A DNA stretch of 64,000 nucleotides from the NCBI GenBank assembly GCA_000497125.2, contig CM035322.1, positions 876,001 to 940,000 of the forward strand, read 5' to 3'. Both the position numbers and the translations under genes were made by a program. Positions 1 through 11,263 of this stretch are shown here, piece by piece (within the stretch, counting starts at the first letter, position 1; every line of letters starts with the position of its first letter). Under the pieces are notes generated by a model that did not search any database, was not told the DNA's origin, and saw nothing but the letters and a program-made list of their open reading frames with translations. This stretch comes from Spironucleus salmonicida (taxonomy: Eukaryota; Fornicata; Diplomonadida; Hexamitidae).

Positions 1-233
1 AAATCAAATTTAATTTATACGATAATAATAATAATAATAAAAGTTACATTAGATAATAATAATATGTTTATCCCTCCCTAATACGTATATTTGAAGTCGT
101 ATACGAATTATATAGATAAACCCAATATATTAAATACCATTCTATAATTTCTATTATTGTATAGTTAGGAAACCGATCTAATACGCATTATATTAACATA
201 TTTTCCCAGATTATATATTTAAATTAATTTAAA
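1..233. other. AT-rich upstream spacer
   Basis: Very AT-rich DNA with ATA/ATT runs ahead of the transporter start. It contains no open frame with an ATG that I can support. It probably holds the promoter of the gene at 234, but no single element stands out. Confidence 0.4.
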
Positions 234-1412
234 ATGGCAGTCATCCCCTCTAGAGCCTGGTTCGTCATTATAGGCATGCTTTGCTTTGGAGCCACTTCCA
301 CACTATCAGCAAAGGGCATGCAATAGTTTACTATTGCCCCATGTGAAGGTTGTCCTCCCATCCAGTTCAACCACCCTTACGTGTAAACTCTGTTTATGTT
401 CGGTGGATAATTTTTTAATTTAATTGTCCACTATATCATAGAGTTTATTAGAGTCCAAAGAAACGTTGCCAAGGAACCCCTCAAAGAAGGAAAATCATAT
501 TACAAGTTTTTTCCGCACGTATTTCTTTTCCTCATCCCAACCATGTGCGATACTGCAGGTTCTACTCTGTACAACGTTGGACTGTTTTATTCAGATCCAT
601 CTGTTTACTAAATTCTGAGAAACGTGAGAATAATTTTTGTCGCGATGTTCTCAGCAATGATTTGGCGAGACTTCCGTTAGAAATTCGATCTTCCACAAAT
701 ACTCGGCTTGATAATATTATTTACAGGGGCGATGATAAGTACACTTTCGTCGGTTCTGTTTGATTCTACTCAAAGTCAGGCACTGAACCCATTACTGGGC
801 AGTGCACTAACGATTATCGGTTGTATTTTTTCTGCAATGTTCGTGATCTCACAGGAAATTTTCTTGCGTAAAATTCAGTTAACATGCTTCCTGGGCGTTG
901 GAAATGAGGGTGCATGGGGTATCTTGCTTTACGCCATATTATTGCCTATTTTCAACTCACAAATTAACCCATTTTCTTCTTCAAACGAAGTCTTTGACGA
1001 CGTCAATGCCTGGGCGTTTTAGATACGGTAGTCTCCTTCCGAAATCGCAATCCTAATCGGCTACATGTTCGCCACGATGGGGCTGAACTATTGCGGCATG
1101 GAGGTCACAAGGAGGGTTTCTGCAGCAACACGATCGACGTTCGACGCGTGCAGGACTATTTTAGTCTGGGCGATGTCTCTCGCCGTGGGCTGGGAGACGT
1201 GGGAAATACGCTCCACACTGACACGAATTGGAGGCTTCGTTCTAGTCTGCGCAGGCGTGTTTTTATACAACAACCTGCTCAGGGCAGTTCCGTTTTTAAG
1301 GACGGAGAACAAACTGCTTTACGGCAAGAAAAAACCCACCAGCGTCAAATAAGTGGAAAATACCTCCGGATCGTAGGAACCGTCGAACGGCCTTATTGCC
1401 GTCACTGAATGA
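234..1412 (+). CDS. SLC35F6-like drug/metabolite transporter
   Basis: A 392-aa multi-pass membrane protein of the DMT (EamA/nucleotide-sugar transporter-like) superfamily. The N-terminus reads GATSTLSAKGMQ, followed by an NHPYVQ-like segment. This matches the helix 1 and HPxxQ pattern of the SLC35F6 group, which is placed on endolysosomal or other internal membranes elsewhere. Several hydrophobic helices follow, including residues about 158-185, and the last (GGFVLVCAGVFLYNNLL) ends in a basic tail. The frame holds about seven in-frame TAA/TAG codons read as Gln and stops at TGA. The stop lies 26 bp from the convergent gene at 1439. A paralogue lies at 41813-42895. The substrate cannot be read from sequence. 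Confidence 0.8.
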
Positions 1413-1438
1413 TATTTTGCGTGTGATTAAAATTCTGA

Positions 1439-1984
1439 TCACTTGAAAAATTGACGAATATACTAAATAGCCTAGTTCAATTTTGAATTCGATTTTTCGC
1501 TCCTCCATTCCATTCCAACCAGGACCTCTTTATCGACCTCAATTTCGAAATCGCAGCAGTTTTAAATGCCGTAAATGCTGCCGCTGACGTCCAGAATGCC
1601 ATTTTCGCGCAGTTCCCCGCCAGCGAACAGCTTGATTTTTGTCTTTCCGTGAAGAGGGAAAATCGTGACATTTTTGGGCGTTTTCGTCGTAAAACGCGTC
1701 TTCCCGCGCGGCGCGGGCGTGAACGCCGAGCTGTTTAGGACCAAAGTGACGTCGCTGCCGTGCAGCAGCGCCGTCTGGAACGACTTGAAAATTGAGACCA
1801 AATTAGGCGCTACGAAGAGGAGCTTCCGGTGGTCCGTTGGCGCGTTGTCGGGGTGCGCGGGAATCGCATTGTGGGTGAGATTCAGCGGCAGAGCGATTTT
1901 TTCATGATTGGAAAGGTAAAACTTTTCCACTGGCGGGATAGTGGCGAACTGCACTGAGTCGAGGAGGCGCAGATCTACGGTCAT
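1439..1984 (-). CDS. hypothetical protein, 181 aa
   Basis: Starts MTVDLRLLDSVQF. The ATG at 1984 is preferred over an in-frame ATG 78 bp upstream because CACTCCACCAAAATG, the local start-site motif, lies directly before it. Three TAA/TAG codons near the C-terminus are read as Gln, and the gene ends AAGTGA. The protein is rich in beta-type sequence with basic and hydrophobic alternation and has no membrane segment. I do not recognise a family. It converges on the transporter at 234. Confidence 0.7.
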
Positions 1985-2068
1985 TTTGGTGGAGTGAAAT
2001 TGTATATAGTTAGTATATAATAATGATGAAAATAATGATGAAAATATACGATAATTATACAAAATTAT

Positions 2069-3055
2069 TCACGTTTCTGACTGGATAACGTGATTCTAAA
2101 TCTTAACTACACACCCTTAAATTACGATTTTAACGTCATTTTAAACCAATTTCTGCACGCTTACAACATTTTTGAAGAAAACTACGAAGCCGTTGTATCT
2201 AGGAGTGATTTCGCGAATTTCACCAAAAATGCTAAAGGTTTCGAATATTTCGTTAATAGACGTGATTTTAGCTAAATTTGTTAAAACAACACTGTTTAAA
2301 CTAGCTTACTAGGGTATCTGTTTCTTCTCAACTTATTATTATTTTTACTGCACATTCTATATAACATTATTAAGCTAAACAGCCCCAGCAATATTTATTT
2401 TTTATTTCTAATAAGAATGTTATTATACATTATGATCAATATATGTGTCTTTTTTAGTCGGGACCTAAACCTGGTTTGACTCTACGATTTTCTAATCATA
2501 CCCTCTTGCAACGAGCTGGAAAACCTCATTATCAGATACTTTACCATTTCTTGCGTCAGCTTCAGCAGTTTCTATAATATTAAGATAATTTCTTCCAATT
2601 CTCGACATTAAGAAGTTAGAAAAATCTACTGGAAAAAGAAGAGAAAGCCCTAATTTAGCATCATTTTCACTTGGAAAAATACAATTAGCAGACTGTGTTC
2701 GAGACTTAGACATGAAAATATTAACAAACGACGGTTAATACTTATGGTGTATTAAATACTCATTAGTATATATTTAAAGTTCGTCCTGTGAAACAAAAGC
2801 TGGAATTCTATTCAGCACAACAGTTTTTGAGGAATCCTTAGGAAGCTCTAAACGAAGCTCTTAGCCAAGTACCACTAATTTGAGAGTAGGAAACGCTTAC
2901 ACCAAACTAACGAAATCTTTAGCTTAGAAACCAATTTCAGCGTTATAATCAGATAAGATTTTAACAGACGTCAGTTGCACTGGCGCCAGTGCCGCCTTTA
3001 TCTCCCCCACCGAGACGTTTTCAGGAACGCGCTTAATGAATGCGACCATGGACAT
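2069..3055 (-). CDS. RNA-binding protein with RRM domains, 328 aa
   Basis: The reading frame becomes visible only when TAA/TAG are Gln (more than 20 such codons). The C-terminal third, about residues 258-325, has RRM spacing: an RNP2-like strand (VVLTNLAKI), a helix (INEIFETFSIFGEI) and an RNP1-like strand (YNGFVVFF). The N-terminus (VAFIKRVPENVSVGEIKAAL) and residues about 90-170 (VVLNRIPAFVSQDEL onward) look like two further, more degenerate RRMs. A Gln-rich linker precedes the last RRM. It is likely an hnRNP/PABP-like mRNA-binding protein. It is divergent from the small gene at 3120, with 64 bp between the two ATGs. A standard-code search sees only fragments. Confidence 0.78.
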
Positions 3056-3119
3056 TTGATAAAGGAACGGAAAATATATATACATTATTATATATTAATA
3101 ATCACATAATATTTTTAAA
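3056..3119. promoter_or_regulatory. divergent AT-rich promoter region
   Basis: A 64-bp spacer between two divergent start codons that must serve both genes. It contains the near-palindromic ATTATTATATATTAATAAT, one of many TATTATATAATA-like elements placed 20-60 bp upstream of starts in this window. Confidence 0.4.
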
Positions 3120-3323
3120 ATGAACGACTTTAAAGCCCTCAAAGACGTGTTTTTCGCGGCTAAAGCCAGCAAGTCCGAATTCCAGAATGAGGTAAAATCG
3201 CAGGTAATCCAGTTTTTAACCTCCCCTTCCCTGGACCAAATTCATGCTCAAATTCTCACCTAAGCAGCCTCTGCCCTCAACGACTTCGCGCTGGAGTCCG
3301 CAAAAGCGCTCGGGCTGCTCTGA
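3120..3323 (+). CDS. small hypothetical helical protein, 67 aa
   Basis: Starts MNDFKALKDVFFAAKASK and is predicted helical throughout by composition (Ala, Leu, Lys, Glu). One TAA is read as Gln. The TGA stop is 2 bp from the TGA of the convergent gene at 3326. No family recognised. Support comes from the divergent promoter, the tail-to-tail packing and an open frame of ordinary codons. Confidence 0.55.
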
Positions 3324-3325
3324 GC

Positions 3326-3850
3326 TCATTGGTGTATGACTTACGTAGTTTTTGTCTCTAGAGAGGTCTCTATTTTCCCATAAAAGTCGCCCTCCTGAAT
3401 TCTCACGTTTGGCGGAATTTTTGCCACGAATATTCCCAAGTGCGTGCACGTGAAATGCGCCGAAAAGAGCACTTCATAGTAGTTAAATAGTGCAGCCGAT
3501 TTGAAAATGAAGAGATACTTAAAAATCTACGACTTGAGCTGATGAAGATTTACCGCGAAGAACGACTGGATTTCGATGATGCAAAAATGGGGTTTTTAGA
3601 GTGTTTAGAGTTTTTAGACGTTTTGGGACAGTTTTAGCCGCGCCGCCTTCAGCTGGACGTAGCGGATGTGCTGCCTGCGCGTTTGCGTCACTCTGGCGAT
3701 GTACTGCGTAAGCGCATTTTTCAGCGAATAATTTGTCAAAATAAGCGTCGGGTACGGTAGCGTGAGGTGGTTGCGTAGCGGCTTGAGGCTGGTAGTTTTC
3801 TGGAACTAGAACCGGCTGCTCTCCAGCTCCAGCTCGTTTTGGTTTTCCAT
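3326..3850 (-). CDS. hypothetical protein, 174 aa
   Basis: Starts MENQNELELESSRFQ after AGTAAAATG and stops at TGA, 2 bp from the end of the convergent small gene. At least five TAA/TAG codons are read as Gln. A basic middle (YIARVTQTRRQHIRYVQLK) is followed by a hydrophobic, Phe-rich C-terminal half. No family recognised. The antisense frame is broken, which supports this strand. Confidence 0.6.
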
Positions 3851-3974
3851 TTTACTGAAAATAATTACTTATATTATAGTATAATATTAATAAAAATAAA
3901 TTTTTAAAGTGGAGTGGTGCAAATAATTTTACATTAACATATTATTATATACTAATATACACTTTACATGACAA
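3851..3974. promoter_or_regulatory. divergent AT-rich promoter region
   Basis: A 124-bp spacer between the divergent genes at 3850 and 3975. It carries ATTATAGTATAATATTAATA and ACATATTATTATATACTAAT, two near-symmetric AT elements of the type found before most starts here. Confidence 0.4.
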
Positions 3975-4376
3975 ATGCTCGACAACCCCACTGTCTCCGC
4001 GGAGTGGTTTCAGCTCCTTTTTAGCGTCTACGGGAACAGTGTAACCGGAATTGGGTTTGTAACCCCGAAATTGAGCGCGTTCTCACCGCTGCAGACGCCC
4101 GATATTCAAATCGGCACGGCATTTTCGCTTGCGCAGCTCAGGGTCCAGGCATCAATAAAGCTGGGCGGTAACACGTACTTCAAGGCCGACAACGGGCCTG
4201 AACACGTCAAGTTTTCCAATTTGCAGGTAGCAGATTTCCCGAAGCTGCTCGTTGTCGCAGACGCGAAATACCAGTTCGCGGTACTCGTCGGCGTGGGAAA
4301 AACGGGTAACGAGGACCGCGCGCTCCGCATAGCGCTCCTCGTCCGGGACTTGATTCTGGAGGCCGCTGGCGCCTGA
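3975..4376 (+). CDS. profilin-like protein, 133 aa
   Basis: The length (133 aa) is that of profilin. An early Trp (SAEWFQLLFSVYG), a central strand region (LGGNTYFKADNG) and the end pattern (FAVLVGVG, then the helix LRIALLVRDLILEAAG) fit the last strand and C-terminal helix of profilins, which bind actin monomers. Diplomonad profilins are very divergent, so a roadblock/longin-type fold of similar size remains possible. There are no in-frame TAA/TAG codons, and the gene is moderately GC-rich. Confidence 0.45.
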   Translation: MLDNPTVSAEWFQLLFSVYGNSVTGIGFVTPKLSAFSPLQTPDIQIGTAFSLAQLRVQASIKLGGNTYFKADNGPEHVKFSNLQVADFPKLLVVADAKYQFAVLVGVGKTGNEDRALRIALLVRDLILEAAGA

Positions 4377-4551
4377 CGATTAGGTCGAATGCGGCAGTTT
4401 CGCGGTTTCGCCCAATAATGCTCTCGGGCGTATAATAGTGATTTTAGTTTTTGAGCAAAATGGAGAAGATGAAGCGTTTTGGGCAGTTAGTCTGCACCAG
4501 AAAAATTCACTTACATGAGTATAGCAAGTATTAGCTGATTAATGCAGGCCT

Positions 4552-4707
4552 CGCTACCAGCTCTTGAAGTGGTTCACAGACGACCCTATGGCCGCGACGC
4601 AGCAGGACCCACCTCGTTGCACGCCCCGGGAGGCACCGGCGGACAAGCTGTCCCGGGGCGTGCGGCTGCAGGACATCGCGAACGCGTCGTACGCCTCGGA
4701 GTTTTGA
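4552..4707 (+). pseudogene. 5'-truncated copy of the 94-aa gene
   Basis: Identical to the last 51 codons of the complete gene at 21628-21912, ending in TGA. The inverted-repeat boundary at 4552 removes its start, and the new upstream sequence runs into an in-frame TGA without an ATG. An internal Met remains (DDPMAAT) but would leave only the C-terminal 41 residues. Confidence 0.75.
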
Positions 4708-4729
4708 CGGCCCGGAGTGAAAAATAACG

Positions 4730-7700
4730 TCACTTGAGCCCGCTGATGTTGAGGAAGCCGGCGTAGTTCTCGCAGAAGTACACCTCCTCCTGGTTATCGG
4801 CCAGGAAGGCCACGAAGCTGCGGTCGAACTGGAAGGGGGCGACGCCGAGGCCGTTGCGCTCGCAGAACATCGCGAAGGTCGCGAAGAGCACGGACACGAG
4901 GTTGCCGGGCGTGGACTTGGAGGAGCGGAAGAGCGCGAGGTTGGCGGCGTCGAAGTGGTGGTTGAGCAGCTTCTGGCTCAGGCCCTCGACGCGCTTCGCG
5001 AGGGTGAGCAGGTGCTTCTTGAGGGACAGGAAGGGGTACGCGTAGATGCCCAGCACGGCGTAGACCTCGGTCGTGAGCTCGTCGTCCTTGGAGGCGAAGA
5101 TCTGGTGGAAGAGCGCGAAGAGCTCCTCGGACCCCGCCGCCTGCCGCTGGGGCTTCAGAATGATGTTGCGGACCTGGAACTCGTCGAAGTCGGGGATCTC
5201 GGCGTTGAGGTGGCAGAAGACCACGTCGTCGGGGGCCAGGACCTGGCTGAAGTGGTTGAGGTGCTGGTGCAGCGAGAAGTCCAGTCTCTGCTCGATCGGC
5301 CGCTGCACGGGCAGGCCCCCATAGTCCAGCTCGGCCATCTTCAGCTCCATCGGGGTCGTGCGGCGCGCGTTGTGGAAGAAGGGCAGCGGGGGCGGGAGGG
5401 TCACCACGTCGCACAGGCGGGCCCCGTAGTCGGCCGGGAAGTACTCCAGGTGGGCCTGCTTGGGCGGAGGCTCCAGCTTCTTAGCGATGAACTGCTCGTC
5501 GTCGCAGTCATTCTCGCTGCTGGTCTCGCTCTTGGAGCCCCGCCGCATCTTGCGCAGCTGCTTGAAGTCATCCTCCGAGCTGAAGATGGTCGTCACGAAC
5601 TTGTAGCACGGGATCACCGGGGCGAGGCGGTACAGCAGGGAGCACGCCGGCTCCACGTCGTTCAGCAGGAGCCCGCCGTCGGTGATCTGCTGGGCGTCGT
5701 AGAGCACGCGCGTCTTCGCCGGGAAGGCCCCGTTGGCCAGACTGCAGTTCAGATCGACGGGCGTGGTGTACTTGATGTTGATGGAGCCGCTGAGGCCGCC
5801 GTTGTAGCCCGCCCCGATGCCGCCGCAGAAGGCGCACTTGAGCTGGCCGCACTTGCAGCCCTGGGCGTTGTCGTTGACCGTGTTCTGGAGGTTGATGTAG
5901 GGCTGGTGGCCGTAGAAGATCCGCTGGGACACCTGGGCGGGCACCGTGTCGCATATGCGGCCGCGGGTCTGCTGCTCGAGGTGGGCCTTGACGTCGCTGC
6001 CGAACACGCTGCAGCCGGTGTTCAGCTGCACGTTGTACGAGTAGGGGATGTTGTGCTGGAACCGCGTGCCGCAGACCGCGGACTGGCGCGTGAGGTCCGA
6101 GGTCTTCTCCAGGATGAGGAGCGAGAACTCGAGGCGCGTGAGGATGATGTGCAGCAGCTTCAGCGAGAAGAACTGCTCGTTGTCCAGGAAGGCCGTCTTG
6201 AGGTGGGCCTGCTCGCAGAGGAGCGGGGCGAAGAAGTCGTCGAACACGGCCTTCTTGACACACTCCAGCTGGAAGGCCGCTATCTCGACCTGGAACACCG
6301 CCTTCTGGCTCGCGAGTTGCTCGAAGAGGAGGGCCTGCTGGGCGGCCTTCTGCCCAACGATGAAAGCGCGGTAGGCCGCGTACGAGACGCCGGGCGCCAT
6401 CATGCTGGCGATGCTGGCCGCGTCGAACTTCTCGTTGAACAGCACGGTGCGGAGCATGAAGAGGCTGCGGACGGTGACACTGGGGAGCGAGAGCGGGCGA
6501 TACCGCGTGTAGACGTTGTCCAGGTTCTTGATGTCGCTGCCGGCGAAGGCACTGCTGATGTACATGTTGCTCTCGAGCAGCTTCTCGAGCTGACCGCGGT
6601 AGAAGAGCCCCATCTCGCCGGAGTCGAAGCTGACCTATTTGAGGCAGTCGAAAAGGCTCTTCTCGTCGGCCTCCGAGTACAGCTGCTTCGCGGCGTCGTT
6701 AATCTGGAAGGACGGCGTCTTCTGGAGGTCGGACAGGAAGGCCTCGAGGTAGAAGTTATCCTCCTCCTCGGCCGCGTCCGGCACTGGAGGCTGGCCCAAG
6801 GGCTGGAAATCGAGGGCGTGCGCGATTAGGTCCGTAAGCACGCAGACGTTGGCCGCGGGAAACTGGCCGAATATGGTCTTCTAGGAGGCGCTGAGCTCTG
6901 CCTTCTGCAGCAGGGCCTGCTTGTAGTCGTTGCTGTAGGGGTCGAACTGCTGGGTGCACTGGGCACCGATGCGCCGGGTGAGCTGCATGAGCTGCTTGGC
7001 ACTCTCGGGCGAGTGGCGGTAGTGGCGGAGCAGCTCGTGCTGGAGGTCCTCGAAGGTCATCTTGAACTTCCAGTTGAAGGCGCTGGGCGGCACGAAGGCC
7101 TGCAGCTTGCGGAGGCGGTGCTCGTAGCAGATGTCGGGCTTGAGCTTGAAGCGCCGGGAGTACACGACCTCGAAGATCTTGGGCAGGCTGACGTCGTTGA
7201 AGCAGTCGAGCTGGTTCGGGTTCACACACCCCTGCATGTCATGCCGCCTGCGCTCGAAGTCGGCCTGGAAGACCTTGTTTTGCATGAACTTCTTATCGAA
7301 TCCCGCTAGGCAGATCGTGGCGTGGTCGATGGACTTGTAGTAGGACTCCGGGTAGAGCAGGCGCCACGCTATGGCAGCGCGCTGCTCGGCGCAGCTGTTG
7401 AGGAAGACCTGCTTCTGGAGGGTGCGCACGATGATGGGGATCGTGATGACGGGGCAGCGCGCCATCTCGGTGAGGATCTTGCCCGAGCCGTAGACCTGTG
7501 TCAGGTGCAGCTGGAGGACCTGCGGCATGCTGGGCAGCTGGAACTGGCTGCTCGCCAGCGACACCGGCGCGTAGGTGGGGTGCTCGACCCAGGGGGGCGC
7601 CGCCGCCTCGGTATCCGCGGCCGCGTACTGCCGGGCGACGGCCAGGACCTCGCGGTCGAACTCCTCGGAGAAGGCGTCGCTCGGGGCCCGCGGGTCGTCG

Positions 7701-10700
7701 TCCTCGTAGGTCTTGTACTCGCCCTGGTAGAAGTAGTTGTTCATGCGCTCCTGGCGCTGGTCGAAGTTCTGGCGGTAGCGCAGGTGCTGGGCGCCCATCA
7801 AGGAGGCCAGCGCCACGTTCTCGTGGAGCGCGAGCCGCAGGAACTTGATCAGCGAGGGCGTGTAGACGCACATCCAGGCGACCAGGAGCTTGAGGACCTG
7901 GTTGGTGCGCAGGTTGAAGAGGCCGAAGCACAGCTGCTCCTCCTCGATATGGCACACGCGGGCCTCGGCGCCGGTGGGCGTGGAGAACTTGAGGTACTGA
8001 GACTTGATGGTGCTGAGGGCCGTCTTGCGCGTGAAGTTGTCCTCCAGGTCGGTGTCGAGCACGACGTCGTTCGCCACGTGCTGCGCCTCCGAGCCGAAGG
8101 GAATCGTGAAGTAGCGCCCGCGGTTGAGCACGGAGTTCGCCAGCTGGCGGGTCTCGTTGAAGTTCTGCGGGGTGCGGTAGGGCTCGTGCTGGAAGACGCC
8201 GGTGTCGAAGAGCTCCGGGTGCTGCTTCTGGTGCATCTTGAACATGTCGTCGGGGAGGATCTTGTAGTTCTGCGTCACCGTCTTGAGCTTGATGATGTTC
8301 TGGTCCTTCTTCAGGACCGAGAAGTCGACCTCCGGCTCGTAGTCGTCGTCGGTCACGATGGGCGGGAACTGGAACGGCTCCTTGTCGACGATGTCGAGCT
8401 GCTGGATGTGCTTGATCTCCTCGGTGCTGGCGAGGTTGCTGAGCACGAGGCTCTCCGGCTCAGGGGCTAAGAGCGTGGACAGCGGGTAGTTGGGGCCGCC
8501 GTTGCAAGGGAGCACCAGGTAGTCCATCCCGAAGCTCGCGGTGACCAGCTCCGCCACTATGTCCTCCGCGCTCTGCTCGTCGAACTGGTGGCGCTCGATG
8601 ACGTTCGCGGTGGTGGCGGCGTTGCGGAGCACCTCGCAGCAGCCGCTGAACTTGGAGCCCTCCCGCTGGCGGAGGTGGGTGATGTTGACCCCGCGCGGCG
8701 AGAAGTAGCCCGCGAAGAGCAGCCCCATCTCGAAGCGCATGCGGCGGTGGTAGTTGTCGAAGCTGCCGCGGGTGATCAGCTCGGCCGCCTAGAGCACCTG
8801 CAGGTCATAGTTCAGCTGGGCCGCCGGGGCGAGCAGCGCGTTCCTATTCTGTACGAAGACGCCGGCCTTGAGGGTCGCGGTGCGGTAGTTGAAGATGTCC
8901 GGGCACAGCAGCAGCCCGCGGAACTCGTTCACGACGTCCAGGTCCAGCTCCCCGCCGCACCTCCCGGTGCAGTACACGCCCAGGTAGTCGCAGGTGCAGT
9001 GGTGGCAGGACTCCCCGCACTCGAGAAGGTGCCGCTGGTCGCCCCGCACGCCGAAGTTGGTGTCGATGCGCGCCTCGATGAAGTTCAGCACCTCGAGCCG
9101 CTGGGAGTCGAACGCCGGGACAGCGACGTCGATGAGCCGGTGCAGGGACTGGGCGGTGGCGGCGGACTCCATCTGGGCGCCAAAGAACATCCGGAAGGCG
9201 GCGAGGAAGTGGGAGCAGGGGCTGCGCTGGATGGCGAGCTGGAGGCCGAAGCCGCACTTCTGGTTGTACTCCTGGAAGCTGAAGCTGGGGTAGCCGAGGT
9301 GGAGGTTGGCGCTGAGGCAGATCATCAGCTGGAAGAAGCTGTCCAGGTCGAACACGGTGAGCTTGCTCAGCTTCCCCGCCTTGACGAGCTGGAGGATGTG
9401 GTACGAGGCGTCCACCCTGCTCGCCAGCTTGGGGGCGGTGAGGAGGTGGCGCCCCTGGGACGGCTCCTCACTCTGGGACGGCTGCGGCGCCGCGGCAGAC
9501 GGCTGGGTGCTGGCCTTCTTGGGGCGCTGCTTGAGCTGGATCTGGTCGCTGATGTGCTGGTAGAGCGTCTTGAAATGCGCGGTGTGGACCTGGGCGCTCG
9601 CCCCAGCCTCGTACATGCCGCGGGGGACCTTGACGAAGCTGAAGCCGTTCTGGTGCTGGACCTTGACCTCCACCTGGTCGCCGACGGCCTTGACGTCGCC
9701 CTTGATGATCTTGATGCCGCTGAACTTGTTGATCGAGGCCTCATAGGCCTTGCGCTGGACCGCGAACACCTCGGTGTAGAGCTCCTGGATGAGGCCGCCG
9801 CGCTTCTGCAGGCCCTGCTGGTAGTAGGCCTCCACGCGCTGGATGATGTGCACGATGGCGCCCACTTCGTCGTCCACGGGGTAGCACGCCGGCCAGCCGA
9901 AGTTGTCGCCGCGGGGGTCGAGGATGCCGTTCTTCTGCATAAGCTGGAAGTAGTAGATGGCCTCGAGCTGGCCGAAGAAGATCATCGTGAAGCAGAACTG
10001 CAGCAGCTCCTGGTTGATGCTGCCGTTCTCGTACTCCTGCATGATGTTCTTGAAGCGGTACAGGTTGGGGCCGTCCTTCACCAGCCCCAGGAACTTCTTG
10101 CTGACCTCCACCTTGAACTCGTCGGTGAAGCGGGACTGGTTCGACAGCCCGAATTGTGCGGCCACCTGCTCGTACTCCTCCTGGTCGAAGGCGGAGGACA
10201 CCTGGGAGATCTTGCAGGCCCGCGGGTGCTGGGGGCCCGCCGTGCGGAAGCCACGACAAGCGGCGCGGGCGTAGCTGGTGCAGAAGCGCACCGGGTGGGC
10301 CGTGGGCTGCGGGGGGAAGCCGCGGTAGAGGAGGCGCTGCACGTTGTCGTCCAGGAGGCGCGCGTCCGGGGGCGAGAGCTGCAGGCGCTTCGTCGCGCCG
10401 CTGCACTGCATGGCCGGCGCGTTGAGGAAGTCCTGGTAGGGCGCGAAGTGCAGCTCCGCCGGCAGCACCTCGTTGAGGGCGGGGAGCAGCTGGGGCGAGG
10501 CGTAGAACTGGGCGTAGAGCCCCAGCAGGCGGTCCTCCGCGGCCTCGGCCTCCAGGGCGCGGCTGGCAGCGTCTACCGCCTCGGGGGTCAGGTAGGCCGG
10601 GATCTGCATGCGGTCCGCCGAGGGCTCCACGCGCTGCAGGCCGAACGACTCGAGCAGGGCGCGCGAGGTGGGGGACAGCGGCGGGGACGGCACGCGGGGC

Positions 10701-10792
10701 GGCTTCTGCTTCCGCGGCATGACGATCTCGACCTGGTGGGCCTGGAAGATGTTGTTGAGGAACACAGCCGGTACGATAACGTCCTTGGGCAT
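4730..10792 (-). CDS. unrecognised 2020-aa protein, copy in P
   Basis: Same gene as 15543-21605. It is read continuously across three TAG codons as Gln: at about 8789, at about 6881, and at 6635-6637, where the other copy has CAG. Amino-acid differences from the other copy include Pro/Thr near residue 30, Gly/Cys, Gly/Asp, Val/Ala and Cys/Ser, and there is no frameshift. The start follows CACTCCAAAATG. The GC content is very high, about two thirds by eye. Both copies look functional. See the other copy for domain notes. Confidence 0.85.
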
Positions 10793-10875
10793 TTTGGAGT
10801 GGGGGCGCGAAGCGGGAAGGCCGCCCGATATGTTCGCCAACGCCCGAAGGCGGCGAGTGGCGCGGTCGGGTTTAC

Positions 10876-11263
10876 GTTCAGCATATGTGTATTATCGCCA
10901 CCCACTTCAGCCTATTATACTTGGTGCAAACGAAGAAAAACCCTATGGAATGATTATCTTGTTTTATAGCGTGAAAAATAGCTAATTTTTATCCTAATAT
11001 ACTAATTTGATTTTCAGCTCAATTCGCTTATTTATTTAAAAAAATTAAAATTTATATTGGTATATTTCCTATACAATAATTAAGTGAACGCATTACGTTT
11101 AATAATTTACCATTTGCAACGAATCAATTTTTTGTAATGCGAAAGCTAAAAATACATTTATAGTAACAAATTGATATCGTTTGGACTAGTTTATGTAGCA
11201 ATAAGGAGAAGTTTATAAGGATGACACGCTAGAAGCTCTAGTATCAGGTTTAATAAAGTATTA
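10876..11263. other. AT-rich spacer without a supported gene
   Basis: DNA between the P boundary and the microsatellite. Short frames only; nothing recognised. Confidence 0.4.

Larger units (their letters stand above)
4552..10875 (-). repeat. large inverted repeat, copy P
   Basis: 6324 bp, the reverse complement of 15460-21783 with no indel that I can find. The coding part differs at only about seven positions that I noted. It contains the whole 2020-aa gene and the 3' part of a 94-aa gene. Homology ends abruptly at both sides, at 4552 inside the small gene and at 10875, 83 bp upstream of the large gene's ATG. P' keeps the intact small gene, so P looks like the derived copy. Confidence 0.95.

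Noticed and set aside
2090-2476. Plus-strand frame read as a small hydrophobic protein
   Set aside because: It has no ATG and lies antisense to the C-terminal RRM of the gene at 2069-3055, which has a much better pattern.
4460-4570. 36-codon ORF starting MEKMKRFGQLVC
   Set aside because: It crosses the P boundary into the truncated 94-aa gene in a different frame and ends quickly; likely chance.
4955-10969. Long antisense ORFs (624, 382 and 793 codons) opposite the 2020-aa gene, and their mirror copies at 15429-21380
   Set aside because: They lie antisense to the real gene in GC-rich DNA, where stops are rare. Composition is low-complexity Val/Leu/Glu/Gly/Arg, they have no start motif, and they break at the gene's TAG/CAG sites differently in the two copies.
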